A stretch of DNA of 64,000 nt from JAUIIK01 sp963745675 (GTDB lineage Bacteria > Chloroflexota > Chloroflexia > Thermomicrobiales > CFX8), in the NCBI GenBank assembly GCA_963745675.1, contig CAVUYM010000018.1, positions 62,001 through 126,000 on the forward strand, written 5' to 3'. Under the pieces are notes generated by a model that saw only the letters and a list, made by a program, of their open reading frames with translations, searched no databases and had not been told where the DNA came from. Positions within the stretch are counted from its first letter, which is position 1, and the number at the start of each line of letters is the position of its first letter. A program made the translations under genes and the position numbers. This document shows, piece by piece, positions 27,754 through 36,710 of this stretch.

Positions 27754-27877
27754 CTTTAGGCGTGCTCGCGATTGAAGTCAATCGACCGTGTCCGTCGTCC
27801 GGTTGCGGTGAAGCGTCTGGCTAGGCAGCAACGGTTCGCTGTAGTAATGCGCCGGAACTTTTGGCCAAGGAGTGACT

Positions 27878-28378
27878 GTGGGCACCACAACGGGGAAGAC
27901 GGAATCGCGACAGCCCCCGTCCGCGGGCGCGCGCGCCGCGATCCGCCTGAAGGATTTTCTGCCTTACCAATTGTCGCTGCTCGCTTCCCATCTCGCTCTC
28001 ACGAATAACGAGCTCCAATGGGGCGAGCACAAGCTCTCGATCCAGGAATGGAAGGTCATGGCGATCGTCGCCGACGCCGGCCCCGTTACGCCCGTCGACA
28101 TCCGGCGCCACGGCACGCAAGACAAGTCGACGATCAGCTGGGCGATCAAGCGCCTGCAGAAGCAAGGCCTCCTGCTCAAGCGCGCAACGCCGGCCGATGG
28201 ACGCACGTTCGAGGTGCTGCTGAGCGAGGCCGGCTGGGCCTACTACGACGCCATCGGCAAGAAGGCGCGCAAACGGGCGCGGGAGATCCTGGGCGAGCTT
28301 GGCTCCGAGGAGCTCCGCCAGTTCCAACGGCTCGTCGCCAAGCTTCTTCCGATCGGCGATCGGCGCTCCGATACTTGA
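27878..28378 (+). CDS. MarR-family transcriptional regulator
   Basis: A 166-residue winged-helix regulator. I chose GTG 27878 rather than GTG 27872, because AAGGAG at 27867-27872 is correctly spaced only for the later start. MarR features are LSIQEWKVMAIVADAGPVTPVDIRRHG, DKSTISWAIKRLQKQGLLLKRATPADGR and the helical C-terminus. It is flanked on both sides by near-identical 20-bp palindromes. This suggests autoregulation with control of the divergent binding protein and of the downstream flavin oxidoreductase. Such regulators usually respond to aromatic acids. Confidence 0.88.
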   Translation: MGTTTGKTESRQPPSAGARAAIRLKDFLPYQLSLLASHLALTNNELQWGEHKLSIQEWKVMAIVADAGPVTPVDIRRHGTQDKSTISWAIKRLQKQGLLLKRATPADGRTFEVLLSEAGWAYYDAIGKKARKRAREILGELGSEELRQFQRLVAKLLPIGDRRSDT

Positions 28379-28404
28379 CACGCACCGCGGATCGCCGCAT
28401 AGAT

Positions 28405-28424
28405 TTCGTCTAATATTGAACGAA
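28405..28424. promoter_or_regulatory. MarR operator-like palindrome, site 2
   Basis: TTCGTCTAATATTGAACGAA matches 18 of 20 positions of the palindrome TTCGTCTAATATTAGACGAA. It lies 62 bases before the luciferase-like oxidoreductase start. The left half is perfect here and the right half is perfect in site 1, which supports one full consensus. Confidence 0.6.
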
Positions 28425-28486
28425 CAAGAGCGCTGTTCGCAGCCGAATGCAGCGGCGCACGCGCCGATATCGACCGGGAGGCGACC

Positions 28487-29569
28487 GTGGATTTCGGGCT
28501 GAACTTCTTTCCAAGCGTCGGGCCCGACGAGATGTCGGCCCAGCAATACTGGTCGGAAGCGCTCGAGCTGAGTGCTCTCGCCGACGAGCTCGGGTATCAT
28601 CACGTCCGGACGGTCGAGCACTATTTCGAGCCGTATGGCGGATACAGCCCGAACCCGATCGTGTTTCTGGCGGCGGCCGCCCAACGGACCCGTCGCCTGC
28701 GCCTGATTACCGGCGCCGTGCTGCCCGTGTTCAATCATCCGCTCAAGCTTGCCGGCGAGATCGGGATGCTCGACGCCATTTCGGATGGGCGTCTGGAGAT
28801 CGGCTTCGCACGCGCCTTCCTCCCTCACGAATTTCGTCGCTTCGATCGAAACCTCGACGAGTCCCGGGCGCGCTTCGACGAGGGTCTGGAGCAGGTGCTC
28901 GCCCTGCTCGCCGAGGAAAACGTGACCCGCAATGGTCGGTTCCACGCTTTTCAGGAGGTGACATCGCTGCCGCGACCCACGCAGCGGCCGCACCCGCCGG
29001 TCTGGATTGCCGCGTCGACGACGCCGGAAACCTTCATCGGAGCGGGTGAGGCGGGCCATTGGATCATGTCCATTCCGATGGCGGCCGATAAGATGCTCGA
29101 ACTCGTGGGTCAGTATCGGGAAGCGTGGCAGGCCGCGGGGCATCCGGGTCGTGGGCGGGTCATGTTCGCATTCTCCATGTGCTGCATGCCGACCACCGAG
29201 GAGGCGATAGAGGCCTATCGCAAGCCGACGAACGACTATCTGTCGGCGCTGGTTCGCGCCGCCTCGGATTGGGCCGACGGCACGACCTCGACCGACTACA
29301 AGGGCTACGATCGGATGATCGCCTCGTTGAAGCAGCAGAGCTTCGACAGCCAGCGTGCAAGCGGAACCTGCTGGGCGGGCACGCCGGCGGAAATTCTCGA
29401 CATGATCCACGACTTTGCGGGCAAGGTCGACTTCGAGGTAGCCTCGCTCCAGGTGAACCAGCATCTTATGCCGCTTGAGACGGCGGCCAACTCAATGCGC
29501 TTGTTCGCCGAGGAGGTCATGCCCAAGGTCGCCACGGGTACTGCGGCGCGTTCGGCAGCGGTAGCCTGA
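28487..29569 (+). CDS. LLM-class (luciferase-like) flavin-dependent oxidoreductase
   Basis: A 360-residue bacterial-luciferase-fold protein with a GTG start behind GGGAGGCGACC. Landmarks are MDFGLNFFPSVGPDEMSAQQYW, ALADELGYHHVRTVEHYFEPYG, and DAISDGRLEIGFARAFLPHEF. The family comprises flavin-dependent monooxygenases and F420/FMN oxidoreductases. Under apparent MarR control and 39 bases before a gentisate-dioxygenase-like gene, it is likely the hydroxylating step of a two-step aromatic route (inference). No flavin reductase adjoins it. Confidence 0.87.
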   Translation: MDFGLNFFPSVGPDEMSAQQYWSEALELSALADELGYHHVRTVEHYFEPYGGYSPNPIVFLAAAAQRTRRLRLITGAVLPVFNHPLKLAGEIGMLDAISDGRLEIGFARAFLPHEFRRFDRNLDESRARFDEGLEQVLALLAEENVTRNGRFHAFQEVTSLPRPTQRPHPPVWIAASTTPETFIGAGEAGHWIMSIPMAADKMLELVGQYREAWQAAGHPGRGRVMFAFSMCCMPTTEEAIEAYRKPTNDYLSALVRAASDWADGTTSTDYKGYDRMIASLKQQSFDSQRASGTCWAGTPAEILDMIHDFAGKVDFEVASLQVNQHLMPLETAANSMRLFAEEVMPKVATGTAARSAAVA

Positions 29570-29608
29570 TCGACCTGATCCCTTTCGAAAGCCCAATCGA
29601 GGTCTGCC

Positions 29609-30637
29609 ATGGCACCGGACGATACGACGACGGCTTCGGATGCGCTTCGATCGGCATGGCGTGACGCCAGCCTCGTTCCCCTGTGGGAAAGCCCGACCGC
29701 GCACAAGCCGGACACCGGACCGGACCCTGTCCAGCTTTGGGCGTGGGAGACGGTCAAGCCCCTGGTTCTGAGCGCGACCGAGGTTCGATCGCCCGCCGCG
29801 GTCGAGCGGCGGGTGTTGAGCCTGGTCAACCGGCATCCGCGTCATCCGGAAGACGAGGCTACGGTCGGCAATCTTGCCGTCGCGCTGCAGATCCTGATGC
29901 CCGGCGAAGCGGCGCGTCCGCACCGCCATTCGATGAACGCCTTGCGCTTCATGCTGGAAGGACACGGCGCGGTGACGGTCGTCGACGGCAAGGCATGCGT
30001 GATGGAGCCGGGCGACCTCGTTCTCACGCCCGGCTGGTGTTGGCACGAACACCACTATGAAGGCGAAGGGCCTGCGATCTGGCTCGACGTCCTCGATGTG
30101 CCTTTGCACCAGTTCCTCGGCACGGCCGCGTTTCAACCAGGACCGATCGGCGACATGCCGTCGACGGTGCCGGATGCCGCATTTTCTGCGCCAAACATCG
30201 TTCCGGTCGGGGTCGATCCCGACACGCCGCACGCGCCCGTGTTTCGGTACCCGTGGTCCGATGCCGTGGCCGCGGTCGCCTCGGCGCCGATCGGTTCCGA
30301 CGGGGTGCGGCGGGTCCGCTACGCGAACCCTTTGACCGGGGGAAGCGCCATGTCCCTGATCGACTGCTTTCTAGTCGAAGTCGACCGGGACCGACCCACA
30401 CAACCGACCCAGCGAATGGTCAATTCGGTCTTCCTGGTGGTGGATGGCGAAGGGGCAACCCGTGTTGGGGAGGAAGAGATTCGCTGGGCGGCGAAGGACA
30501 TATTCGTCGTCCCGCGGGAAAATGTCGTCAGCCACAAATCCCAATCCGCGAAATCGCATATCTTCGAAGTTACCGACGGCGAGGTATATCGCCGACTAGG
30601 ATTGCCGGCATCGCAACGTGCCGATGCCGGGCGGTGA
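29609..30637 (+). CDS. gentisate 1,2-dioxygenase-like bicupin
   Basis: A 342-residue double-cupin protein resembling gentisate or 1-hydroxy-2-naphthoate dioxygenase. First-cupin metal ligands are probably H105, H107 and H146 (ARPHRHSMNALRFMLEG and GWCWHEHH); PGDLVLTPGW lies between them. A second cupin (QRMVNSVFLVVDGEGATRV) sits at about residues 260-330. The family opens the ring of gentisate, salicylate or related hydroxy acids using Fe(II). It is the last gene of the MarR-linked pair; the following 331 bases hold no gene. Confidence 0.85.
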   Translation: MAPDDTTTASDALRSAWRDASLVPLWESPTAHKPDTGPDPVQLWAWETVKPLVLSATEVRSPAAVERRVLSLVNRHPRHPEDEATVGNLAVALQILMPGEAARPHRHSMNALRFMLEGHGAVTVVDGKACVMEPGDLVLTPGWCWHEHHYEGEGPAIWLDVLDVPLHQFLGTAAFQPGPIGDMPSTVPDAAFSAPNIVPVGVDPDTPHAPVFRYPWSDAVAAVASAPIGSDGVRRVRYANPLTGGSAMSLIDCFLVEVDRDRPTQPTQRMVNSVFLVVDGEGATRVGEEEIRWAAKDIFVVPRENVVSHKSQSAKSHIFEVTDGEVYRRLGLPASQRADAGR

Positions 30638-30968
30638 GCGAGCGCGGCGCGCGACACCGTTTGATCGCCGCTGCGACCCGGATCGCCTAGCTCAACCTCA
30701 AGATCAGTAGTTTCGCTGTCCCGCGAACGGGCGGTCTTGTTTGATCAGCCGGGGAATGACGGCGCACCTCATCGAAGCGGTGCGCCTGTTGCGCAATGTC
30801 GCGCGTACGCCGCTCAGCGACTGGGCCGAATCGCCCAGACCGCGGTCGGTGCCAGCCAGGTCCTTGCCACCGTCGGTCGGCCAGGGCTCTGATGGGATCG
30901 AGGCCGGTTGACGGTGCAGCGCCCCGGCCGGAACTTGCCATCCCGGCCGGGGGCACCCTTTTCGCCGA
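30638..30968. other. 331-base gap between convergent genes
   Basis: This region separates the bicupin gene (plus strand) from the end of the catechol dioxygenase gene (minus strand). I recognise no gene. Its right end carries a strong GC-rich hairpin described separately. Confidence 0.6.
30922..30952. terminator. GC-rich hairpin at the end of the phenol hydroxylase operon
   Basis: CCCCGGCCGG at 30922-30931 pairs perfectly with CCGGCCGGGG at 30943-30952 around an 11-base loop. It lies 16 bases beyond the catechol dioxygenase stop (minus strand) and is followed on the plus strand by CCCTTTT, so it could stop transcripts from both sides. Confidence 0.5.
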
Positions 30969-31913
30969 TCAGGTGTAGACGGAGGTGAACGCGCCGGCTT
31001 CCTCGCCGGTGTGATAGAAGATGCCGCGCCAAAGCTGGTCCTCGGTCCAGGTGATCGGCGGCATATCCGGCTGCGCCAGGTAGCCGAGGCCGGCGAAGGT
31101 CTCGTTGCGGTTCCCCGACGGGTCGAAGAAGTAGATCGTGGAGCCGCGGGTGATGCCGTGGCGCTGCGGGGTCACGTCCAACTTGACGCCGTGGCGCGCC
31201 ATGCGGTCGGCTGACTTGAGCACGTCGCTCCATTCGTCGAGGAAGAAGGCGAGGTGATGGAGGCCCGGGCGCGGCCCGCCGACCAGCGCGATGTCGTGCG
31301 GGGTCGAGGTGCGGAACAACCAGGCCGCCGCCTGAATGTCGCCGCCGGGGCCGACCATGACCTGCTCGGCGAGATGGAAGTCCATGGTTTCGCGCAGGAA
31401 GCGCGAGGTCTCCTCGACCTTGTTGATGCCCTTCTCGGGATCGAGCTCGCACATCAGCAAGGCGTGATCGAGCCAGTGTACGCCGCAGCCCTTGATGTCG
31501 TCCGGCCACGGCGGCGGGTTGATCACGCCGACCGCCTTGCCGACCTGCTTCTTCTCCGCGTAGAGGCACATCTCGTGCCCGCTCGGCATGTTGAACTTGA
31601 TCGCCCGGCCGCAGCTGTGCAGGGCGCCGGCGGGCAGGTCCTCGACGGCCACGCCCCAGTCCTCGATGCGCTTCTTGAGCGAGTCGAGATCGGCGTCGGC
31701 CTCGACCTTGAAGGCGATGTGGTTCATGCCCGCGCGGTCGGCCTTGTTCAGGACCAGCGAATACTGGTCCCACTCGTCCCAGCCCTTGAGGTAGACGTTC
31801 CCGTCCGAATCGCGATCGGTCTCGACCAGGCCGAGAACGCCGACATAGTGGCCGAGCGCCGCATCGATATCGAGGACGCGCAGGTTGACGTGTCCGAGCC
31901 GCATTACACCCAT
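30969..31913 (-). CDS. dmpB: catechol 2,3-dioxygenase (extradiol, DmpB/XylE type), operon copy
   Basis: A 314-residue two-domain vicinal-oxygen-chelate enzyme. I chose ATG 31913 over the longer open frame because GGAGG at 31924-31928 is well spaced. Fe(II) ligands are expected at H150 (HWLDHALL), H219 or H220 (PGLHHLAFFLDEW) and E271 (DPSGNRNETF). It opens catechol to 2-hydroxymuconate semialdehyde. Last gene of the phenol hydroxylase operon, exactly as in the dmpKLMNOPQB order. A second copy lies at 39797. No dmpC-I genes follow. Confidence 0.92.
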   Translation of the reverse strand: MGVMRLGHVNLRVLDIDAALGHYVGVLGLVETDRDSDGNVYLKGWDEWDQYSLVLNKADRAGMNHIAFKVEADADLDSLKKRIEDWGVAVEDLPAGALHSCGRAIKFNMPSGHEMCLYAEKKQVGKAVGVINPPPWPDDIKGCGVHWLDHALLMCELDPEKGINKVEETSRFLRETMDFHLAEQVMVGPGGDIQAAAWLFRTSTPHDIALVGGPRPGLHHLAFFLDEWSDVLKSADRMARHGVKLDVTPQRHGITRGSTIYFFDPSGNRNETFAGLGYLAQPDMPPITWTEDQLWRGIFYHTGEEAGAFTSVYT

Positions 31914-31960
31914 CGTCTTTATTCCTCCCTGTTCGGAACCGCCCGACGGGGCGCGTTCGA

Positions 31961-32308
31961 TTAGACCAAGCCGTAGCGTTTGGTGGCGACCGCACGGCGC
32001 ATCTTGCCGAGCACCTCGAGGCGGATATCGCTCAGCGGATAGACGCGGCAGGCGAGGGCGATGCCCTGCGCTTCGTCCTCCGCCGAGACGTGATCGCGGC
32101 TCATCGGATCGGTGCGGTATTCGCCGTCGACCACCCTGACCTTGCACACCCCGCAGCCGCCGCCGTGGCATCCCGACGGGATACCCTTGTGGCCCAGCGC
32201 CACCATCGCCTTCAACACCGGCTGCGGACCGGGACAGCGGAAGCTCTCGCCGCTGTTGACGATGGTGATCTCGAACCGCGTATCCGCCGGCACCGCCGAT
32301 CCGTCCAT
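31961..32308 (-). CDS. dmpQ: plant-type [2Fe-2S] ferredoxin, XylT/DmpQ-like
   Basis: A 115-residue ferredoxin with ligands C47, C52, C55 and C87 (SGCHGGGCGVCKVRVVDG and ALAC). XylT/DmpQ proteins reactivate catechol 2,3-dioxygenase by re-reducing oxidised active-site iron; here the gene sits between the hydroxylase reductase and the dioxygenase as in known operons. The ATG is 3 bases after the reductase stop, so it is cotranscribed and probably coupled. Confidence 0.9.
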   Translation of the reverse strand: MDGSAVPADTRFEITIVNSGESFRCPGPQPVLKAMVALGHKGIPSGCHGGGCGVCKVRVVDGEYRTDPMSRDHVSAEDEAQGIALACRVYPLSDIRLEVLGKMRRAVATKRYGLV

Positions 32309-32311
32309 CGG

Positions 32312-33373
32312 TCAGATCCTCCGGAACAGCGGGCTACGGGCTGCGGGCTGGGTGGCGTCCGCCTCGGTCAGGAACTTCTCCATGAAGATATGCTTCTCGA
32401 ACAACCGTCCCTTCATCAGCACGGTGATGCAGGCGTCGATCATCGCCGGCGGCCCGCACAGATAGGCCTTGTGCCCTTCGAAGCGGCCGCCGAAGTGGCG
32501 GTCGGCGACGTCGTGCACATACCCGGTCTCGCCGTCCCAGCCGCCGTTCACGCCGCTCTCCGACAAGGCCGGAATATACGTGAAATTGGCGTGCGCCGCA
32601 TCGAGCGACCGGAACAGGTCGGCGAAGTGGAGATCATCCTTGCCGCGGGCGCCGTGGATCAGGGTGATCGGTGTCGTGCACCCGTCCTCGAGCAGGTCCA
32701 GGATCATCGACTTGGGGCTCGACAGGCCAGAGCCGCCGGCGAGGAAGATCATCGGCTCGGGCGCCGACTTGCGCACGAAGAACTGTCCATAGGGCCCGGT
32801 GAAGTCGATCTGGTCACCGGGCTCGAGGTTCTCGTGCAGCCAGGGCGTCGCCTTGCCGTCCGGCACCAGGCGGATGTGCAGCTCGACGTCCGTGGCCTCC
32901 GACGGCGGGTTGGCGAGCGAGAAGGCACGCGGCCGGGCGACGCCGGGGACGTGCAGGTTGACGTACTGGCCGGCCTGGAAGGCGATGCCGTCGCCGGGCA
33001 GCGCCAGCCACACGCCCTTGATGTCGGGGGTCAGGTCCTCGACCCGCGTCACCAGGCCGGTGAAGTCACCGACCGGATGGTGCTCGGCGTCGGGCTCTTC
33101 CTCGATCTCGGCTTCGATCTCGGCGTCGGACAGCAGGGTCGCGGAGCAGGCCAGCGCCTTGCCGTCCTCGCGCTCGATATCCATCAGCGCGAACAGCGAC
33201 GAATCGCGGTGGTCGATCTCACCGTCGAGCACCTCGACCTTGCAGGTCCCGCACAGCCCGTGGCCGCAGGCGTGGGGCAGCCACACGCCGGCACGCAGGC
33301 ACGCGTCGAGGATGGTCTGACCGTCCTCGACGTCGACCTCCACTCCGATCGGCTCGACGTTCAACCGGTGCAT
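32312..33373 (-). CDS. dmpP: phenol hydroxylase reductase component, DmpP-like
   Basis: A 353-residue NAD(P)H reductase. The N-terminal plant-type ferredoxin has C36, C41, C44 and C76 (HACGHGLCGTC). An FAD domain with RAFSLANPP and an NAD domain with GGSGLSSPKSMI and AYLCGPPAMIDA follow. It passes electrons to the di-iron hydroxylase. It is of normal family length and 25 bases downstream of dmpO. Confidence 0.94.
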   Translation of the reverse strand: MHRLNVEPIGVEVDVEDGQTILDACLRAGVWLPHACGHGLCGTCKVEVLDGEIDHRDSSLFALMDIEREDGKALACSATLLSDAEIEAEIEEEPDAEHHPVGDFTGLVTRVEDLTPDIKGVWLALPGDGIAFQAGQYVNLHVPGVARPRAFSLANPPSEATDVELHIRLVPDGKATPWLHENLEPGDQIDFTGPYGQFFVRKSAPEPMIFLAGGSGLSSPKSMILDLLEDGCTTPITLIHGARGKDDLHFADLFRSLDAAHANFTYIPALSESGVNGGWDGETGYVHDVADRHFGGRFEGHKAYLCGPPAMIDACITVLMKGRLFEKHIFMEKFLTEADATQPAARSPLFRRI

Positions 33374-33398
33374 GGCCGCTCTTCGGCGCCGCGCGGGC

Positions 33399-33758
33399 TC
33401 AGCTGCACGAGTTCCCGGGACCCTTGAGGCCCGGGGTCCAGAAGCGCAGCAGCGACTTGTGGCGGAAGCCGAGATCGCTCAGCGACTTCTCGGGATCGGG
33501 CGTGAACTCCTTGCCGTCCAGCGTCCACTTGACCGTGGACCAGTCGATCTTCTCGAAGTCCGGGTGCATGCCGTAGAAGGTCGGCAGGATCTCGCCCAGG
33601 ATGGCGCCGAACGGCATGTCAGGCGGGAACGGGAAGGCGAGACCGGCGCAGAAGCTCAGATGGTCTTCCCAGTGGACGTAGGTGAGCCGGTTGCCGTGGA
33701 AGTTCTGCTCCAGGTCACGTGGCTCGATATCGTATTCGCTCAGGGCGACGACAGACAT
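33399..33758 (-). CDS. dmpO: phenol hydroxylase gamma subunit, DmpO-like
   Basis: A 119-residue protein resembling DmpO/PhN (LEQNFHGNRLTYVHWEDHLSF and PFPPDMPFGAILGEILPTFYG). It is the small subunit of the alpha2-beta2-gamma2 hydroxylase, with no cofactor of its own. A GAGGA site precedes the ATG. It lies between dmpN and dmpP as in known operons. Confidence 0.93.
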   Translation of the reverse strand: MSVVALSEYDIEPRDLEQNFHGNRLTYVHWEDHLSFCAGLAFPFPPDMPFGAILGEILPTFYGMHPDFEKIDWSTVKWTLDGKEFTPDPEKSLSDLGFRHKSLLRFWTPGLKGPGNSCS

Positions 33759-33815
33759 GGCATCCTCATCGGTGGCGGGGCGCCCGGACTGACGACCGAG
33801 GCGCCCCTCGTTCGT

Positions 33816-35339
33816 CTACTCCGCGGCGACCGCGGGGGCGCTCACGCCCTTCCATGCGTTCCACATCTCTTCCTCGGGCGAGCCGGCATAGTCCATGTTA
33901 TCGGCGCCGAGATTGATGTGGTACCAGGCGAGCACGTCCTCGATCGCCGCGCCGCCGCAGTTGCCTTGGAAGATCTGGTGCACGGGCAGCCACGACTGCG
34001 AGAACTTCTCGGGTTCGTTGTCGAAGATGTCCTTACAGCCGTCCGAGCAGAAGTGGTACGTGTCGCCCTTGTACTCGCTCGTGCGGAAGCAGATCTTGGT
34101 GGGGTCGTCGGGCTCGGTGAAGCCCATCGGGATCTGGCACGTCGTGCAGAGCTGGGGCAACGCGTTGTTGTAGAAGCGGTTGCCTTGGGCCGCCATGTCT
34201 CGCCACATGTCGAGGCGCGGCCGGTAGAGCTTGTCGAACGTGTTGGGATACTTCTCCGACAGCCAGTCCTTGTGCTCGTCGTCGATGTCCCAGGTGTGGA
34301 ACGCCGCGGCGTGGGTGTAGTTGTAGAGGATGCCCCAGACCTCGTGGGAGACCCGGTCCTTCTCCTTGCGGGCGACGTCGGCATACTTCGGCGGACGGAT
34401 GCCGTAGCGGCTGAGATCCTCGAACAGCGCGCCGCCCTGTTCCTCGAAATACATCTCCCAGGCCTCGCCCCAGGACATGATCTTCCTGGGCAGCATGTAG
34501 TCCATCATCATGGCGACGAGGGAGAGCAGCCGGTAGCCGCGCCAGAACCACTTGTCGATCCACTTCTGGACGATCGGCACGTTGCCCTCGTCCTGCTCGA
34601 GCATGAACTTGATGATCTCGAGGCCGAGGGTCATGTGACGCGACTCGTCGGATTGGGCCGAGAAGCCGAAGGTCACGGTGGCGAGGTCGCCGTTGTAGGC
34701 GGCGCCCGACATGAACGGCACGAACAGCAGGTTGGTCAGCACGTACTCGAACGAGAAGGAGATCGAGGTCAGGAACTCGAACGGGCCCGCCGTGACCGCG
34801 TCGTCGAAGAACGACTTGGGCACCGACAGGTACCAGACCCGGTCGTGCATGTGCTGGAAGTCGTGCAGCCCGTCGAAATACTTGTTGTAGTGGCTGATCG
34901 TGTGGATCTGGGTCTGGGCGTGGCGCAGCTCGTCGAGCGACTGCATCTGCGCCGCGATCCGCGGGCCGACCCCGCGCATGTGCCGCCCGATATGGGCGAA
35001 GCCGCGATGGGCCATGTATTCGAGCGGCGTGACGCCCTGGATGAACAGCTTGACCGCGTTGAGATAGCGCGCGTCGGTCAGCCCGAGCTGGCCGTTGTTC
35101 TGGGCGAACGAATCGATCACCGCATAGAGCTTGCGCTCCTTCTCGGCCTGGAGCCGCCAGTAGGATTCCATGGTGAGACGGAAGGGATCCTCCCAATCGT
35201 CCCAGTTCTTGATCTTGATCCCTTCGAACGTGTCGTAGGGGAAGACCGTGTCCATCGGCTGGTAGGTCGTCTCCCAATCGAGTCCGCGGGTGAGCAGCTG
35301 ATAGCGCTGCTTGAGACCGAGTTTCTTCTTGCCGGTCAT
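33816..35339 (-). CDS. dmpN: phenol hydroxylase alpha (large, di-iron) subunit, DmpN-like
   Basis: A 507-residue catalytic subunit of a soluble di-iron monooxygenase. All six iron ligands are visible: E107 (PLEYMAHRG), E137 and H140 (SLDELRHAQ), E198 (SISFSFEYVL), E232 and H235 (QSDESRHMT). A C-terminal YHS-like region has CTTCQIPM and CFRTSEYKGDTYHFCSDGCKD. It adds oxygen to phenol or methylphenols to give catechols. An upstream GGGAGG site supports the ATG. Overall this is a textbook DmpN. Confidence 0.96.
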   Translation of the reverse strand: MTGKKKLGLKQRYQLLTRGLDWETTYQPMDTVFPYDTFEGIKIKNWDDWEDPFRLTMESYWRLQAEKERKLYAVIDSFAQNNGQLGLTDARYLNAVKLFIQGVTPLEYMAHRGFAHIGRHMRGVGPRIAAQMQSLDELRHAQTQIHTISHYNKYFDGLHDFQHMHDRVWYLSVPKSFFDDAVTAGPFEFLTSISFSFEYVLTNLLFVPFMSGAAYNGDLATVTFGFSAQSDESRHMTLGLEIIKFMLEQDEGNVPIVQKWIDKWFWRGYRLLSLVAMMMDYMLPRKIMSWGEAWEMYFEEQGGALFEDLSRYGIRPPKYADVARKEKDRVSHEVWGILYNYTHAAAFHTWDIDDEHKDWLSEKYPNTFDKLYRPRLDMWRDMAAQGNRFYNNALPQLCTTCQIPMGFTEPDDPTKICFRTSEYKGDTYHFCSDGCKDIFDNEPEKFSQSWLPVHQIFQGNCGGAAIEDVLAWYHINLGADNMDYAGSPEEEMWNAWKGVSAPAVAAE

Positions 35340-35364
35340 GCCGACGCCTCCCTTCGAATCTTGT

Positions 35365-35634
35365 CTAGGTCCACGAGAGCGAGAAGTGGTCGTCGTCCTC
35401 GTCGATATTGCCTGAGAGCGAGATCAGGCTGAGTTGGAGTTCCAGGACGTCCCATTCGCGGCCGATGCGATCGGACACGCTCTGCTGGTTGATGACCAGC
35501 CGGCCGGGACAGTCGATCTTGATCATCGACGGGAAGTCCGAAAGCTCGGCCTCGGGATTGTCGGCGCGGATGGCGTCGACGATCGGGCGGGCGTCGCCGG
35601 TGTTCTGCAGCGTGATCGAGACGTTGCGGCTCAT
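35365..35634 (-). CDS. dmpM: phenol hydroxylase regulatory (effector) protein, DmpM-like
   Basis: An 89-residue MmoB/DmpM-type effector with VSITLQNTGDARPIVDAIRADNP and FPSMIKIDCPGRLVINQQSV. It has no cofactor and tunes the hydroxylase by binding near the active site. A strong GGGAGGGGA site precedes the ATG. It lies between dmpL and dmpN in the canonical order. Confidence 0.94.
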   Translation of the reverse strand: MSRNVSITLQNTGDARPIVDAIRADNPEAELSDFPSMIKIDCPGRLVINQQSVSDRIGREWDVLELQLSLISLSGNIDEDDDHFSLSWT

Positions 35635-35650
35635 GGTCCCCTCCCTTCCG

Positions 35651-36649
35651 TCAGGCCGTGAGGCCGAGCTTGGCGGCGCGCGCCTCCAGCTCGGCGGCGA
35701 CGCCGTCGACCGCGGCCGCGCCGCCGTTGCCGAGCACGTGCGCAGCCAGCGGCCGGACGGCTTCCGCTGCGCGACCCGACCAGTCGGCGAACCAGCCGCT
35801 CACGAGCTTGCGGTTGTCGTCCGACGCGTCGGCGACGGTCTTGACCATCGCGTCGACCCAGCGCGTGTTGTCCTTGAACCATTCGGGCATGAACTCGGTG
35901 ATCATCGACACCGCGGTGCCGTTGTGGTTCTGGGCCTCGTCGTCGAACGCCCGGAACACGAGCGGGTGGACGATGCCGTCCATCGCCAGGTTCTGGGCGA
36001 CGAAGACCTCGAACCAGTCCTGCACCACGAAGCTGTCCTCGACGAGACGGCGGACGCCCTGCCAGTAGTCCGCGTCGGTCCACGCCGCCTTGCCCCGGTC
36101 GAGGCTGGCGCCGCTGTTGCCGTCCATCAGCAGGCCGATGCGGCCGATGATCTGGGCCATGCCGAGCCGGTCGGCGGCGCAGAAGGCCGCGGCCGAGGTG
36201 ATCTGCGTGCCGTAGCCGTAGTCGGCGACGGTGAAGTTGTTCATGTTCGCGCCCCACTCGTAGTGGCGCATCGGGACCAGGTAGTCGTGCACCTTCTCGA
36301 GCCACGCAGGGGCGACGCGGGACAGCAGGTCGCGCTCCTCGACCATGGTGAAGTTGTGGTCGAGCGCCTGGTGCATGCCGGCGCGGGCGATGTTGTAGGT
36401 GCCGTAGTAGAACTGGCGGGGGTCCTTGAGGACGTACCAGTCCTCGAGCACGACCGCGGTCCGGCTCGGGTCGTGGATCTCGTGGCCGGGGTCCCATAGC
36501 GGGCGGTAGTGGAAGTTCGCCCGTGCCTGGACGTCGTAGGTGGCCTCCTCGTAGCGGGTCGCCGGCCGGTCTTCGCCGAACCGCCGCGCGATATGCGAAT
36601 AGGTCTGCCGGCGCGGCTTCAGCTCGAGGGTTTTCAGTTGAATGCTCAA
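35651..36649 (-). CDS. dmpL: phenol hydroxylase beta subunit, DmpL-like
   Basis: A 332-residue ferritin-like subunit without iron ligands. It starts with TTG at 36649 (MSIQLKTLELKPRRQTYSHIARRFG), supported by GGGAGGAAA just upstream; the frame has no better start. Landmarks are HYRPLWDPGHEIHDPSRTAVVLEDWYVL and YGTYNIARAGMHQALDHNF. It pairs with the alpha subunit to build the hydroxylase core. Confidence 0.94.
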   Translation of the reverse strand: MSIQLKTLELKPRRQTYSHIARRFGEDRPATRYEEATYDVQARANFHYRPLWDPGHEIHDPSRTAVVLEDWYVLKDPRQFYYGTYNIARAGMHQALDHNFTMVEERDLLSRVAPAWLEKVHDYLVPMRHYEWGANMNNFTVADYGYGTQITSAAAFCAADRLGMAQIIGRIGLLMDGNSGASLDRGKAAWTDADYWQGVRRLVEDSFVVQDWFEVFVAQNLAMDGIVHPLVFRAFDDEAQNHNGTAVSMITEFMPEWFKDNTRWVDAMVKTVADASDDNRKLVSGWFADWSGRAAEAVRPLAAHVLGNGGAAAVDGVAAELEARAAKLGLTA

Positions 36650-36710
36650 GGTTTCCTCCCTTGGAATCGACAGGCCGGGCTTGGACGCCGGCCTTGGCGT
36701 TGGCGAGCAC

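Noticed and set aside
33372..35432. 686-residue plus-strand open frame opposite dmpN and dmpO
   Set aside because: DmpN carries all six iron ligands on the minus strand; the opposite frame has no recognisable domain.
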